Of a stretch of 39,174 bases of DNA, positions 13,998-22,511 are shown piece after piece. Source of the stretch: Planctomycetaceae bacterium (GTDB taxonomy: Bacteria > Planctomycetota > Planctomycetia > Pirellulales > Pirellulaceae); contig SKKK01000701.1 in the NCBI GenBank assembly GCA_007121535.1, forward strand, positions 1 to 39,174. Direction: 5' to 3'. Position 1 is the stretch's first letter, and the number at the start of each line of letters is the position of its first letter. The position numbers and the translations under genes are program-made. The notes beneath the pieces were generated by a model that was given only the letters and a program-made list of their open reading frames with translations, searched no databases and was not told the origin of the DNA.

Positions 13998-14627
13998 TCA
14001 GACCGCTTCAAGTTGCCAATGCTCCAGTTCGACAGGTGTCGATCGATTGAAAATCGTGATGACCACCGTGATTCGCCCGTTGGCCTCGTCGATGGATTCC
14101 ACGTCCCCTTCGAAATTTTGAAAGTTTCCCTCTTTTACGCGAACTCGGTCTCCGCTTCGGAAGGGAATCGCGGTTTTGATCTGAGCACCGCCCTCCTCCT
14201 CGCCGGCTCCCATTCGGAGAATTCGCTCGACTTCGTGCGCATCCATCGGTGTGGGTTTTCCGGCCGATCCGGTAAAATCGCCGACCCCTGGCGTCTCACG
14301 TACCAAAAACCAAGTATCGTCGGTGATCGCCATGTTGACCAGGAGGTATCCGGGATACAATTTTCGTTTGACGATCCGCCGTTTACCGCTTTTGCTGTAC
14401 TCGGCGACATCCTCGGTCGGTACGATGATATCACCAAAATAACCCTCAAGCCCCTCGATCTTGATGCGACGCACCAGCGCATCACGGATCGAATCCTCCC
14501 GATTGACCTGGACCTTGAGAATGAACCATTCCCTTGGGGTGTCTTCGGGCGCCAAAGAATCGTCCGATTGCGGATCTTCGGAGTTCTCTTCGGGTTCATG
14601 ATACTGATTGCTGCTCGGATCGCTCAC
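13998..14627 (-). CDS. nusG: Transcription termination/antitermination protein NusG
   Basis: NusG binds RNA polymerase over the cleft and links it to Rho or to the ribosome. It has 209 residues. The first 33 or so are an acidic, Ser-rich extension. The NGN domain follows (REWFILKVQVNREDSI to about residue 135, with KRKLYPGYLLVNM), then the C-terminal KOW domain beginning GDRVRVKEGNFQNFEG. The start is GTG at 14627, with AGAGGTG about 10 bases upstream. secE lies 19 bases upstream, which implies tight coupling. Confidence 0.97.
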   Translation of the reverse strand: MSDPSSNQYHEPEENSEDPQSDDSLAPEDTPREWFILKVQVNREDSIRDALVRRIKIEGLEGYFGDIIVPTEDVAEYSKSGKRRIVKRKLYPGYLLVNMAITDDTWFLVRETPGVGDFTGSAGKPTPMDAHEVERILRMGAGEEEGGAQIKTAIPFRSGDRVRVKEGNFQNFEGDVESIDEANGRITVVITIFNRSTPVELEHWQLEAV

Positions 14628-14646
14628 CGAAATACACCTCTGAACG

Positions 14647-15090
14647 TTAGGCCGCGTTTTTCAGGATTCCCATCCATTCGAACAGGAACCCCCACACCAA
14701 ATCATATCCGAACAGCAACGTCGCCATGGCTAGCATCACGAAGATGACCACCATCGAAGCGCGGTACAACTCGGTTCGCGATGGCCACGAAACCTTATTC
14801 ATCTCCGCCTCGACCGCGATCAAGAAATCGGCGAACCGAGGCATGTTGACGGCTCTGTAGGAGATCCATAACCCAATCAGCAGGATTGCACCTGCCGCTG
14901 AGTAGCTGACTGCAGGCGAAAACGCTGGCCCAAAGTGAGCAAAAAACCGCCAAGCGCCCAGCGCCACGCCAATCGCCAACGCGGCGAACGTCGCCTGGCG
15001 CGTTACTCGGCCTTGGCTGCGTTTGTAGACGCCAACTTGAAACAATTCGCCAAACCACATACCCGTCGAGGCAACCCTGTCTTTGGACAT
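14647..15090 (-). CDS. secE: Preprotein translocase subunit SecE
   Basis: SecE clamps the SecY channel in the inner membrane. From the ATG at 15090 (GGAGG about 10 bases upstream) it has 147 residues with three predicted membrane segments: roughly residues 32-52, 57-80 and 110-136. The conserved amphipathic SecE helix EAEMNKVSWPSRTEL lies just before the last one. Many bacterial SecE proteins have only this last part, so it is of the long, three-helix kind. The open frame extends back to 15171, but that would reach the tRNA-Trp gene and has no family support. Confidence 0.95.
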   Translation of the reverse strand: MSKDRVASTGMWFGELFQVGVYKRSQGRVTRQATFAALAIGVALGAWRFFAHFGPAFSPAVSYSAAGAILLIGLWISYRAVNMPRFADFLIAVEAEMNKVSWPSRTELYRASMVVIFVMLAMATLLFGYDLVWGFLFEWMGILKNAA

Positions 15091-15170
15091 GAAAACTCTG
15101 CCTCCATGCAAAAAAAACCAACCCGCATCCGACGGTCGGGCACCCAGCCCGACCGCCGATGCGAGTCGCA

Positions 15171-15246
15171 TGGCAGGGGCGGCGGGAATCGAACTCGCAA
15201 CCTCCGGTTTTGGAGACCGGCGCTCTGCCAGTTGAGCTACACCCCT
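15171..15246 (-). tRNA. tRNA-Trp (anticodon CCA)
   Basis: The minus strand folds as a 76-base cloverleaf. The acceptor pair is AGGGGTG/CGCCCCT, the D arm starts GCTC, the anticodon loop has CCA between CCGGT and ACCGG stem arms, and the T arm contains GTTCGATTC. The discriminator is G and the terminal CCA is encoded. It sits between tuf and secE, a common position for tRNA-Trp in bacteria. Confidence 0.97.
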
Positions 15247-15257
15247 GGAAACGTACC

Positions 15258-16451
15258 CTACGAAAGGATCTTGGTTACCACTCCCGACCCTACGGTTCGA
15301 CCACCTTCGCGGATGGCGAATCGAACGCCATCATCCATCGCGATCGGCTTCAACAACTCGACCGACAATCGGACGTTGTCGCCCGGCATGCACATCTCGG
15401 CATCCACCAAGTTGGCAGTTCCGGTAACGTCGGTCGTCCGGAAGTAAAACTGAGGCCGATAGCCGCTGAAGAAGGGCGTGTGACGCCCGCCTTCGTCTTT
15501 CGACAAACAGTATACCTCGGCTTCGAACTTCGTGTGCGGGTTGATGGACCCGGGCTTGGCCAACACCTGACCACGCTCGATGTCATCTCGCTTGACGCCT
15601 CGCAGCAAGCAGCCCACATTGTCGCCCGCTTTGCCCTCGTCCAACAGTTTGCGAAACATCTCGACGCCCGTGCAGGTGGTCTTGCGCGAATTCCGCAAGC
15701 CGATGATCTCGACCTCCTCGCCGACCTTGACCTTGCCTCGCTCGATACGTCCCGTCGCCACCGTTCCGCGACCTTCGATCGAAAACACGTCTTCGATCGC
15801 CATCAAGAACGGCTTGTCTTCCTCACGCTGCGGCTCGGGGATCGCCTCGTCGATCGCGTCCATCAACTCACTGATGCACTTCGTCTTCTCAGGATCATCC
15901 GGGCTCTGGTAGGCGGGCAACGCCGACCCATGTACCACCTTGATGTTGTCCCCGTCGAAGTCGTACTTGCTCAACAACTCCCGTACTTCCAACTCGACCA
16001 ACTCCAACAACTCCTCGTCGTCCACCAAGTCGCACTTGTTCAGGAAAACGACCAACTGGGGAACGTCCACCTGTCGAGCCAGCAGGACGTGCTCGCGGGT
16101 CTGGGGCATCGGGCCATCCGCAGCCGAAACCACCAAGATGGCGCCATCCATCTGGGCGGCACCGGTGATCATGTTCTTGATAAAGTCGGCGTGGCCGGGG
16201 CAATCGATGTGGGCGTAGTGACGCGTTTCCGTCTCGTACTCGACATGCGCGACGGCGATCGTCACCGTCTTCGATTCGTCGCGAACCGTTCCACCCTTTG
16301 CGATGTCCGCATAGGACTTGAATTCCGCCAAACCCTTCGCGGCCTGAACAGCCAGGATCGCTCCGGTCAAAGTCGTTTTTCCATGATCGATGTGCCCGAT
16401 CGTGCCTACATTGACATGCGGCTTCTTCCGCTCGAATGTCTGCTTAGCCAT
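15258..16451 (-). CDS. tuf: Elongation factor Tu
   Basis: EF-Tu delivers aminoacyl-tRNA to the ribosome as a GTP complex. It has 397 residues, the standard length. Motifs seen are GHIDHGKT (G1), the switch region with [17 protein letters not shown] (G3), NKCDLVDD (G4) and GSAL (G5), followed by beta-barrel domains 2 and 3 that end in [14 protein letters not shown]. The ATG at 16451 matches the conserved [16 protein letters not shown] start. It follows a four-tRNA cluster exactly as tufB does in E. coli. No second tuf copy is in the window. Confidence 0.99.
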   Translation of the reverse strand: MAKQTFERKKPHVNVGTIGHIDHGKTTLTGAILAVQAAKGLAEFKSYADIAKGGTVRDESKTVTIAVAHVEYETETRHYAHIDCPGHADFIKNMITGAAQMDGAILVVSAADGPMPQTREHVLLARQVDVPQLVVFLNKCDLVDDEELLELVELEVRELLSKYDFDGDNIKVVHGSALPAYQSPDDPEKTKCISELMDAIDEAIPEPQREEDKPFLMAIEDVFSIEGRGTVATGRIERGKVKVGEEVEIIGLRNSRKTTCTGVEMFRKLLDEGKAGDNVGCLLRGVKRDDIERGQVLAKPGSINPHTKFEAEVYCLSKDEGGRHTPFFSGYRPQFYFRTTDVTGTANLVDAEMCMPGDNVRLSVELLKPIAMDDGVRFAIREGGRTVGSGVVTKILS

Positions 16452-16547
16452 GTTTTTTTCACCTGCGTTCTAAGTGCGTCACAACCAAAAAACCAATACC
16501 ACGTTCTCGTTCACACTGCAGCCGCCGCACAGCGGCCAGCATGGGAG

Positions 16548-16620
<73 letters not shown>

Positions 16621-16673
16621 CGATATGTTCCTCGAAAAACTCCGAAATAAACTCCGTCACTACCTCCGAGCAG

Positions 16674-16744
16674 AGCGGGTGAAGGGAATCGAACCCTCGT
16701 CTTCAGCTTGGAAGGCTGTTGCTCTACCATTGAGCTACACCCGC
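16674..16744 (-). tRNA. tRNA-Gly (anticodon TCC)
   Basis: Acceptor GCGGGTG/CACCCGC, D arm GCTCAATGGTAGAGC, anticodon loop CTTCCAA with TCC, and T arm AGGGTTCGATTCCCT. The anticodon stem ACAGC/GCTGA has an A-A mismatch at its outermost pair. Discriminator T; CCA is not encoded. The position matches glyT in the E. coli tufB operon. Confidence 0.95.
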
Positions 16745-16789
16745 ACCCCACACCCTGGCTTTCATTGCTTATGTTTCACGCTTATAAAG

Positions 16790-16871
16790 TGGGGGGTGCA
16801 GGATTCGAACCTGCGAAGGCGTTGCCAACGGATTTACAGTCCGTCCCCTTTGACCGCTCGGGAAACCCCCC
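16790..16871 (-). tRNA. tRNA-Tyr (anticodon GTA)
   Basis: Acceptor GGGGGGT/ACCCCCC, D arm beginning TCCCGAGCGGTC, anticodon stem GGA/TCC around CTGTAAA with GTA, a long variable arm (TTGGCAACGCCTTC region) typical of bacterial tRNA-Tyr, and T arm GCAGGTTCGAATCCTGC. Discriminator A; CCA is not encoded. The position matches tyrU in the E. coli tufB operon. Confidence 0.96.
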
Positions 16872-16948
16872 AGGATCACCCAGTTTGCTCCGACGCTGAC
16901 TCGGCGTTGAACCCACTTTCCAAACATTGTTTTTTCCAGGTCCAAAGG

Positions 16949-17021
16949 AGCCAGCGGAGGGACTCGAACCCACGACCTGCTGATTACAAATCAGCTGCTC
17001 TGCCAACTGAGCTACGCTGGC
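16949..17021 (-). tRNA. tRNA-Thr (anticodon TGT)
   Basis: Acceptor GCCAGCG/CGCTGGC, D arm GCTCAGTTGGCAGAGC, anticodon stem GCTGA/TCAGC around TTTGTAA with TGT, and T arm GTGGGTTCGAGTCCC. Discriminator T; no encoded CCA. It is the first gene of the tRNA-tuf transcription unit, about 30 bases after the probable transcription start. Confidence 0.96.
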
Positions 17022-17057
17022 TTGGCAGATACGTTACCCCCGCTGGGAAAACCGGCA

Positions 17058-17085
17058 AGTATAGCGAAGCCACCCCCGCATGCAA
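17058..17085 (-). promoter_or_regulatory. Sigma-70-type promoter for the tRNA-tuf unit
   Basis: On the minus strand a -35 box TTGCAT (complement of 17080-17085) and a -10 box TATACT (17058-17063) are separated by 16 bases. Transcription would start near 17050, about 30 bases before tRNA-Thr(TGT). It lies in the gap after the sigma-factor gene and is the best promoter for the long leftward cluster. Confidence 0.7.
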
Positions 17086-17192
17086 TAGCCAAACCGAGAT
17101 AGTCTGCCCTGATTCCTTGCAATCGAGCGAAATGGCGACCGCGCTTGAGCAAACCATGCCGCCAATTGTTGCAGCCAAGCCCCCATGGTGAA

Positions 17193-18860
17193 CTAATCTG
17201 GCAGCTCGATTCGCTCTTCCGCAACGGCCAGGCGCAGTTTGCTGAGCGCTCGAGCTTCGATTTGCCGAATCCGCTCTTTTGTGACCCCCAAATCGGAACC
17301 GACTTCCTTCAGTGTCTTCGGCTCCTGACGACGATCCAGACCGAAGCGGCTAATGATAATGGTCTGTTCTCGCGAGTCAAGGCGGTCGAGGATCTTTTCG
17401 ACCTGTTGCTGGCGCAACATCTGGGCTGTTTCCTCCTTGCTGGGGATGGCGCGTTCATCCTGTTGAACTGCGAACGCCTCGTCCTGACTGGTGCGAAACC
17501 GATCACGTTGCTTGAATTCGTTGGGGATGGTGCGAGCGAAATTACGCATGATCGCCCAACTGGCATACGTGCTGAATTTATTGCCGCGAGAATAATCGAA
17601 CTTCTCGGCGGCTCGAATCAAGGACATGTTCCCGTCGCTGACCAAGCCGAAAAAGTCCTCGGAAGCCGTCACGTGCCTCTTGGCGATCGAAACCACCAAG
17701 CGCAAATTCGACTGGATGATCTGATTCTTCGTATGGACTGCTTCCTGGTACAACTGCTCGATCTGATCCATCAACGCCACTTTGGCCCGTTCCGGTCGCA
17801 ACTGTTCGCGCAGTTTTCCAGCTTGGAATTTGAGATAATTGTATTTCCGGAACAGGTGATATTCCTGTTCGCGAGTCAACAACGGGACCTCGTACAATGC
17901 GGCCAAGTAAGAGGGCAATCCGCTTGGCATCCGGGAGGCCTTTCCAGACGCTTGGCCTTTCGGCATCGGCGCCAAGATGACTTCCTCCGCGTCGGATTGC
18001 TCGAATTGCTCGTTGTAGACGCATTCCAACGGGAGTTCGGCCAGACGCTTTGCACGAATCTCGTTCAGTACACGATGGATACTCGACGCCGTTCGCTGAT
18101 AACGCCGAATCAGTTCGGACACCGGCGTTCCCCGACGATGGTCTTGGTAGATCTTTTCTTTCAGTTCGTCGTTCAACGGACCGGAGTTGTCCGGGTAGAT
18201 CGCCAAGTCGGGATGAGCGCGATCGAATTGCTTTAGCGTGTATCGCACCGTTTCCACGCTTCGATTCATGGTCTTGGCGATGCGACGCGCTGCTTCCGAC
18301 TGGCACGCACCGGCCAACGCCAAACGTCGCGCACGGTCGATGATCTCCGCGCGATCGCCGCTGGTCAAATGGCTGAACATCTCGCCCCGCGCCACGCGTC
18401 GCTGATTCTTCGCAACAAAACGGTCCACACTGCTCTGCAAAAAGCCCAATCGTTTGCGTCCACCAGCGAAAATCAGACGTCGGCTGACCAATCCCTGCTC
18501 TCGCCAGCGAGAAATCGTCTTCGACGACACCCGAAACAGGCGACTGAGATCTTCCACCGTGTGCACCGGTTCGGGCAAGTCGGCAACGCGGATGTCGGCC
18601 GAGTCAGAAACATCCTCTACAAAAAGACGCACGTCGTGCCGAGCATCCTCGCCCGTCAAGTGAATATGGCGGCTCTGCTCGGGGCGATAATCGGTGATCC
18701 TAAAGCAGAGGTATTCGTAGCTGTATGTCTTGGTTGGATCGATTTCCCCCAAAAGTATCTCGGCTCGTTCCACTTGCTCCAACTTCCTCTTTCGAGGCGC
18801 AAAGCGAACCTGTTGGTCACAAAGCTGTTTGATGATGTCGCTGCAATACTGGGAATGCAT
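17193..18860 (-). CDS. Sigma-70-family factor with N-terminal helix-turn-helix extension
   Basis: 555-residue RNA polymerase sigma factor. Region 1.2-like sequence is at 314-345, region 2 at 380-442 (NLRLVVSIAKRH, then the GNKFSTYASWAIMRN helix), and region 4 at 486-543, ending in a DNA-binding helix VTKERIRQIEARALSKLR. Between 443 and 485 there is only a short linker, with no recognisable region 3. The first 300 residues are not sigma-like. They contain at least two and perhaps three helix-turn-helix units: 100-153 resembles a MerR/excisionase-type domain (TVEDLSRLFRVSSKTISRWR), and 171-212 and 229-268 look like further HTH units. ATG at 18860 with AGAGGAA about 10 bases upstream. It lies just upstream of the tRNA-tuf unit on the same strand. 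Its promoter targets are unknown. Confidence 0.85.
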   Translation of the reverse strand: MHSQYCSDIIKQLCDQQVRFAPRKRKLEQVERAEILLGEIDPTKTYSYEYLCFRITDYRPEQSRHIHLTGEDARHDVRLFVEDVSDSADIRVADLPEPVHTVEDLSRLFRVSSKTISRWREQGLVSRRLIFAGGRKRLGFLQSSVDRFVAKNQRRVARGEMFSHLTSGDRAEIIDRARRLALAGACQSEAARRIAKTMNRSVETVRYTLKQFDRAHPDLAIYPDNSGPLNDELKEKIYQDHRRGTPVSELIRRYQRTASSIHRVLNEIRAKRLAELPLECVYNEQFEQSDAEEVILAPMPKGQASGKASRMPSGLPSYLAALYEVPLLTREQEYHLFRKYNYLKFQAGKLREQLRPERAKVALMDQIEQLYQEAVHTKNQIIQSNLRLVVSIAKRHVTASEDFFGLVSDGNMSLIRAAEKFDYSRGNKFSTYASWAIMRNFARTIPNEFKQRDRFRTSQDEAFAVQQDERAIPSKEETAQMLRQQQVEKILDRLDSREQTIIISRFGLDRRQEPKTLKEVGSDLGVTKERIRQIEARALSKLRLAVAEERIELPD

Positions 18861-19395
18861 GACGATTCCTCTTCGTTCTTCAGCGGTACCAACGACATTC
18901 CTTGCGGCTCCATTCGCGGCGTGGCACCAACATCAGGGGGTGTGGTCTGCCGATCCTGGCAGAACCCAATCGCGCTGGAATCAATACGGACTCGAAAAAA
19001 ACCCCGTGCTTGAATCCTACGGCAACCAATCTTCAATAGTTCTTCCTAAATGTCCTATGACGGTTCTGAATCGTCAAAGGTTTCTGGCTTAAGCGGCCAG
19101 GTCAGCACGGCTCATGGTGGCCGAACGACCTTTCCGCCAGCAAGCGGCTGCCAGAATCGCCTCATGCTAAGTCACGTATTCGAGCCAGCAGTTCGCGCGC
19201 CGCCAGCAGAAAACTTTTCAAAAAACACGCATTTTTACTTCTTTTCGCTTTCCTGGTGAACGCTGGAAGCGATTATGGCCGATTTTATCGATCATGCGGT
19301 CCTGTACCGTGGGTTGATGGCGGCAAAACCCGTCCCTGTAAACCGGGCTGCGCCCCATTGATTTCGCAAAAAAAGCTGAATCTTTGGAAAAGATC
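18861..19395. other. 535-bp intergenic region between divergent genes
   Basis: This gap lies between the sigma-factor gene (minus) and the secreted protein gene (plus), so it must contain both promoters. On the minus strand a TTGACG occurs about 215 bases before the sigma start, but without a convincing -10. On the plus strand the 19300-19380 stretch has small GC-rich inverted repeats (GGGTT...AACCC). I see no coding frame with a ribosome-binding site and no RNA gene that I recognise. Confidence 0.4.
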
Positions 19396-20790
19396 ATGAG
19401 AAATCGCTGGAATCTGTCGATGCGTGCCCCTTCGCTGGTCGTGCTGACGTGCCTTACCTTCCACGGACTACCGTTACGGGGGGAAAAATACCACCTTGAT
19501 TCCAGATGGGAGGTGGGCTCGTGTCGTCAAGTGCAGGTGGCTTTAGAGGTCCGGGGCGAACTGCGTCTGAACGCCGATGGCCAGCGGCTGGTGTCTCTGC
19601 CGTTGGAAGTCGAAGGCCGGTTGCAATATGCCGAGCGGATCATGAATGTCGAACAGCAGCCCTGGCAGCGGCAAGCGGTACGTTCCTATTCCCACGCAAT
19701 GGCCAAAATCAAAGCGGGCCAAGGTGTGGTCAATCGAAGGCTGGACGAAAACCAGGGGCCGATCATGGCACTGGTCAAGGAAGATGAATCGCTGCTGTTT
19801 TGCCCGAACCGGCCATTGCGACGCGAGACGTTGGACTTGATCGATGTGCAAGGCAACAGCCTGTTGGTCGATCGTCTATTGCCAACCGAACCTATCAAGG
19901 TAGGGGATCAATGGCATCCAGAAGAACGCTGGTTGGCAAGATTGTTTGGCTGGGATTTGGTGACGCACAGCGATGTGACGGCTCGATTGGTCAGCGTCGA
20001 AAAGCGAGTCGCCTTGCTGGAATTCGGCGGGCGCATGGAGGGTTCGACGGGCGGAGTCGCTTCGGAGTTGGAACTGACCGGCAAGGGCAATTTCGATCTG
20101 GATCAGCGGCTCTTGACGTGGTACGCCGTCAGCCTGCGGGAAAAGCGGGCCATCGGCCACGCCGAACCCGGGTTCGAGGTGACGGCCCGTCTCCGCATGG
20201 CGCTGAAGGCGGCAGCGGTGCCACCCGAGCTGGCGGACAGCGAATTGGCCCAGCTCCCCACCAACACGGGGCGCTCGGCCGACCTGCTGTCGTTTGTTTC
20301 CGACCATGCGGACTTTCAGTTGCTTCACGACCGCCGTTGGCGTTCGATGCTGGACCGGCATGATCTCAGTGTGTTTCGTTTGGTGGATCGAGGCGACCTG
20401 ATCGCGCAAGGCAACGTCTCGGAACTGCCGGAATTCGAGGCGGGAAGGCATCTGTCTTTAAGTGAATTTCAAGCGGACGTCCAGCAGAATTTGGGCGAGC
20501 AGTTCGGCCAGATCGTCGAGGCCTCTCAGAGCGAGTCGCCCGGCGGGAATCGAATCCTGCGCGTTGTCGTTTCCGGCATGGCGTCGGAGCTTTCGATCCA
20601 ATGGATCTACTACCACATCTCCGACGATCAGGGGCGTCGCGCCGCGATGGCGTTCACGTTCGAATCCGATCTGATCGAACGATTTGGCGACGCGGACCGA
20701 ACTCTGGTAGAATCCTTTGAGTTCCGCGCACGTCGCAAACCGTTGGAAGCACGCCATCCCACGGAAGATGGTCTGCGATCCTCGCGCTAA
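19396..20790 (+). CDS. Secreted protein of unknown function
   Basis: 464-residue protein that I cannot assign to a named family. The N-terminus has basic residues followed by a hydrophobic run (about 12-28, APSLVVLTCLTFHGLPL), consistent with a Sec signal peptide. The rest is soluble, alternating beta-strand-like sequence with no further membrane segment. The C-terminal third (about 295-445) contains segments such as HLSLSEFQADVQ and FESDLIERFGDADRTLVESF, reminiscent of small alpha/beta domains in planctomycete secreted proteins. The start is the ATG at 19396; a TTG 12 bases upstream is in frame. The next gene, cardiolipin synthase, starts 25 bases after its stop, so the pair is probably cotranscribed. 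The likely location is the periplasm or outside the cell. Confidence 0.75.
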   Translation: MRNRWNLSMRAPSLVVLTCLTFHGLPLRGEKYHLDSRWEVGSCRQVQVALEVRGELRLNADGQRLVSLPLEVEGRLQYAERIMNVEQQPWQRQAVRSYSHAMAKIKAGQGVVNRRLDENQGPIMALVKEDESLLFCPNRPLRRETLDLIDVQGNSLLVDRLLPTEPIKVGDQWHPEERWLARLFGWDLVTHSDVTARLVSVEKRVALLEFGGRMEGSTGGVASELELTGKGNFDLDQRLLTWYAVSLREKRAIGHAEPGFEVTARLRMALKAAAVPPELADSELAQLPTNTGRSADLLSFVSDHADFQLLHDRRWRSMLDRHDLSVFRLVDRGDLIAQGNVSELPEFEAGRHLSLSEFQADVQQNLGEQFGQIVEASQSESPGGNRILRVVVSGMASELSIQWIYYHISDDQGRRAAMAFTFESDLIERFGDADRTLVESFEFRARRKPLEARHPTEDGLRSSR

Positions 20791-20815
20791 GCGGGCGTTT
20801 TGAGAAGAAAAGATC

Positions 20816-22267
20816 GTGAATTGGTCGGGCGAATACCTCTGGACGTTCCTGCTGGCCGCGGTGAATGTGGTCATCGCCGGCGCGGCGACCGTGCACGCCG
20901 TGCTGTACAAGCGCGAGACGCGGTCCGTGATCGGTTGGGTCGGCCTGGTTTGGCTCTCGCCCCTGTTCGGCGCCCTGCTGTACTTCTGTTTTGGTGTCAA
21001 TCGCGTGGAACGCAAGGCGATCACCATGCGTCTGCAGAGCGATTGGCAGCATCCGCGGCAGGCCTTGTTGATCGACCAGGACATCGCACAACGCAACGAG
21101 TTGATCGCCAAGCATCCTCCCCTGGCGGAACTGGCAGAGCTGGTGACACGGTTGACCGAACATCCACTGTTTCCGGGCAATGATGTCCAGCCATTATGTG
21201 ACGGCGATGAAGCATACCCGGCGATGCTGGAGGCGATGGAAGGCGCCGAGCGTTCCGTGACGCTGTTGAGCTTTATCTTCGACAATGATCGAGCCGGCGA
21301 GGCGTTCTTGGAGTCGTTGGTCCGTGCGCATCAGCGGGGCGTCCAGGTGCGAGTGCTGATCGATGACGTCGGGGCTCGGTACAGTCGTCCCACCATGCTT
21401 CGCCGACTCAAGCAGGCAGGAGTCAACGCCCGGGCATTCCTGCCGACTCGAGTCCCGCGGATGTTCAAGTACGCGAACCTGCGGAACCACCGCAAGATCC
21501 TGGTGGTCGACGGGCGCGTCGGTTTTACCGGGGGAACGAATATCCGCGAGGGGCATTGGTTGAGCCTGGGACCTGCGGCGCCGGTCCGCTGCCTGCACTT
21601 TCGCTTCGAAGGCCCCGTGGTGGCTCATCTGCAAGAAGCGTTCAGTATGGACTGGGCTTTCGCGGCCGATGAACTGCTGGAAGGCGAGATTTGGTTCCCC
21701 AAGATGCAACGAGCCGGCGGTGTCTGGGCACGAGGCGTTCCCGATGGCCCTGACGAGGACATCGACAAGATGCCGCTGACGATCCTGGGAGCGTTGACGG
21801 CGGCACGACGTTCGGTGCACGTGATGACGCCCTACTTTCTGCCGGACTCCCCGATCCTGCACGCGCTGAGCGTCGCCGCGTTGCGAGGCGTCGCGGTGCA
21901 TTTGATACTGCCATCGAAGAACAACATCCCTTTGGTGCAATGGGCATCGGCTGCCGTCTTGCCGGAGATTATCGCTCGCGGTTGTCACGTGCATCTGAAC
22001 CCGCCTCCGTTCGATCATACCAAGCTGTTGTTGATCGACGATCTTTGGGCGCTGGTCGGATCGACCAATTGGGATGCCCGCAGCCTGCGACTGAACTTTG
22101 AATTCAACGTCGAATGCTATTCGCCCGATTTGACGTCTCGTCTGCGTGGCTTGGTCGAACAGCGGATCGCCGATTCCCAATTGTTAACGCTGCCACAACT
22201 GCTGAATCGCCCCCTGCTGCCACGTTTGCGCGACGGTGCAGCCCGTTTGATGTCGCCCTATTTATAA
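20816..22267 (+). CDS. cls: Cardiolipin synthase (phospholipase D family)
   Basis: Membrane enzyme that joins phosphatidylglycerol molecules (or PG and PE) to make cardiolipin. The 483-residue product has two N-terminal membrane helices (about 8-30 and 38-60) and two phospholipase D domains. The HKD motifs are complete: His225-Lys227-Asp232 in NHRKILVVDGRVGFTGGTN, and His401-Lys403-Asp408 in DHTKLLLIDDLWALVGSTN. Length and layout match bacterial ClsA-type enzymes. Start is GTG at 20816 with a purine-rich GAGAAG about 10 bases upstream. It follows the unknown secreted protein by 25 bases. Confidence 0.93.
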   Translation: MNWSGEYLWTFLLAAVNVVIAGAATVHAVLYKRETRSVIGWVGLVWLSPLFGALLYFCFGVNRVERKAITMRLQSDWQHPRQALLIDQDIAQRNELIAKHPPLAELAELVTRLTEHPLFPGNDVQPLCDGDEAYPAMLEAMEGAERSVTLLSFIFDNDRAGEAFLESLVRAHQRGVQVRVLIDDVGARYSRPTMLRRLKQAGVNARAFLPTRVPRMFKYANLRNHRKILVVDGRVGFTGGTNIREGHWLSLGPAAPVRCLHFRFEGPVVAHLQEAFSMDWAFAADELLEGEIWFPKMQRAGGVWARGVPDGPDEDIDKMPLTILGALTAARRSVHVMTPYFLPDSPILHALSVAALRGVAVHLILPSKNNIPLVQWASAAVLPEIIARGCHVHLNPPPFDHTKLLLIDDLWALVGSTNWDARSLRLNFEFNVECYSPDLTSRLRGLVEQRIADSQLLTLPQLLNRPLLPRLRDGAARLMSPYL

Positions 22268-22426
22268 ACGGAATGGCGCAACTCGTGAAACGCCACGGGC
22301 TCGGATACGACGAGGGCGACGTGTGGGATGGGCGAACGATGGTCGGCAAGGCTTCACGGCAGGGGCGGCGTAACGTGGGCCGCAGCACAAATGGACGGTG
22401 ACGGATACCATCCGGCCGGGTGCTTA

Positions 22427-22439
22427 TGACAGAGCTTAG
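22427..22439 (+). repeat. Isolated copy of a dispersed repeat end
   Basis: The 13 bases TGACAGAGCTTAG are identical to 26339-26351, the right end of the inverted-repeat element described there. No matching left arm is visible nearby, so this looks like a solo end or remnant. It sits in the 244-base gap between cls and the heparinase-like gene. Confidence 0.5.
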
Positions 22440-22511
22440 GCCGGATTGCCAGCGGCGGTGAAAGCGGCGAAAATGCATTTTTCCCGCCTACGACCCACGA
22501 GGGCCTCGCCG

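Noticed and set aside
19300-19380. Riboswitch in the leader of the secreted protein gene
   Set aside because: Small inverted repeats are present, but no known riboswitch consensus could be recognised.
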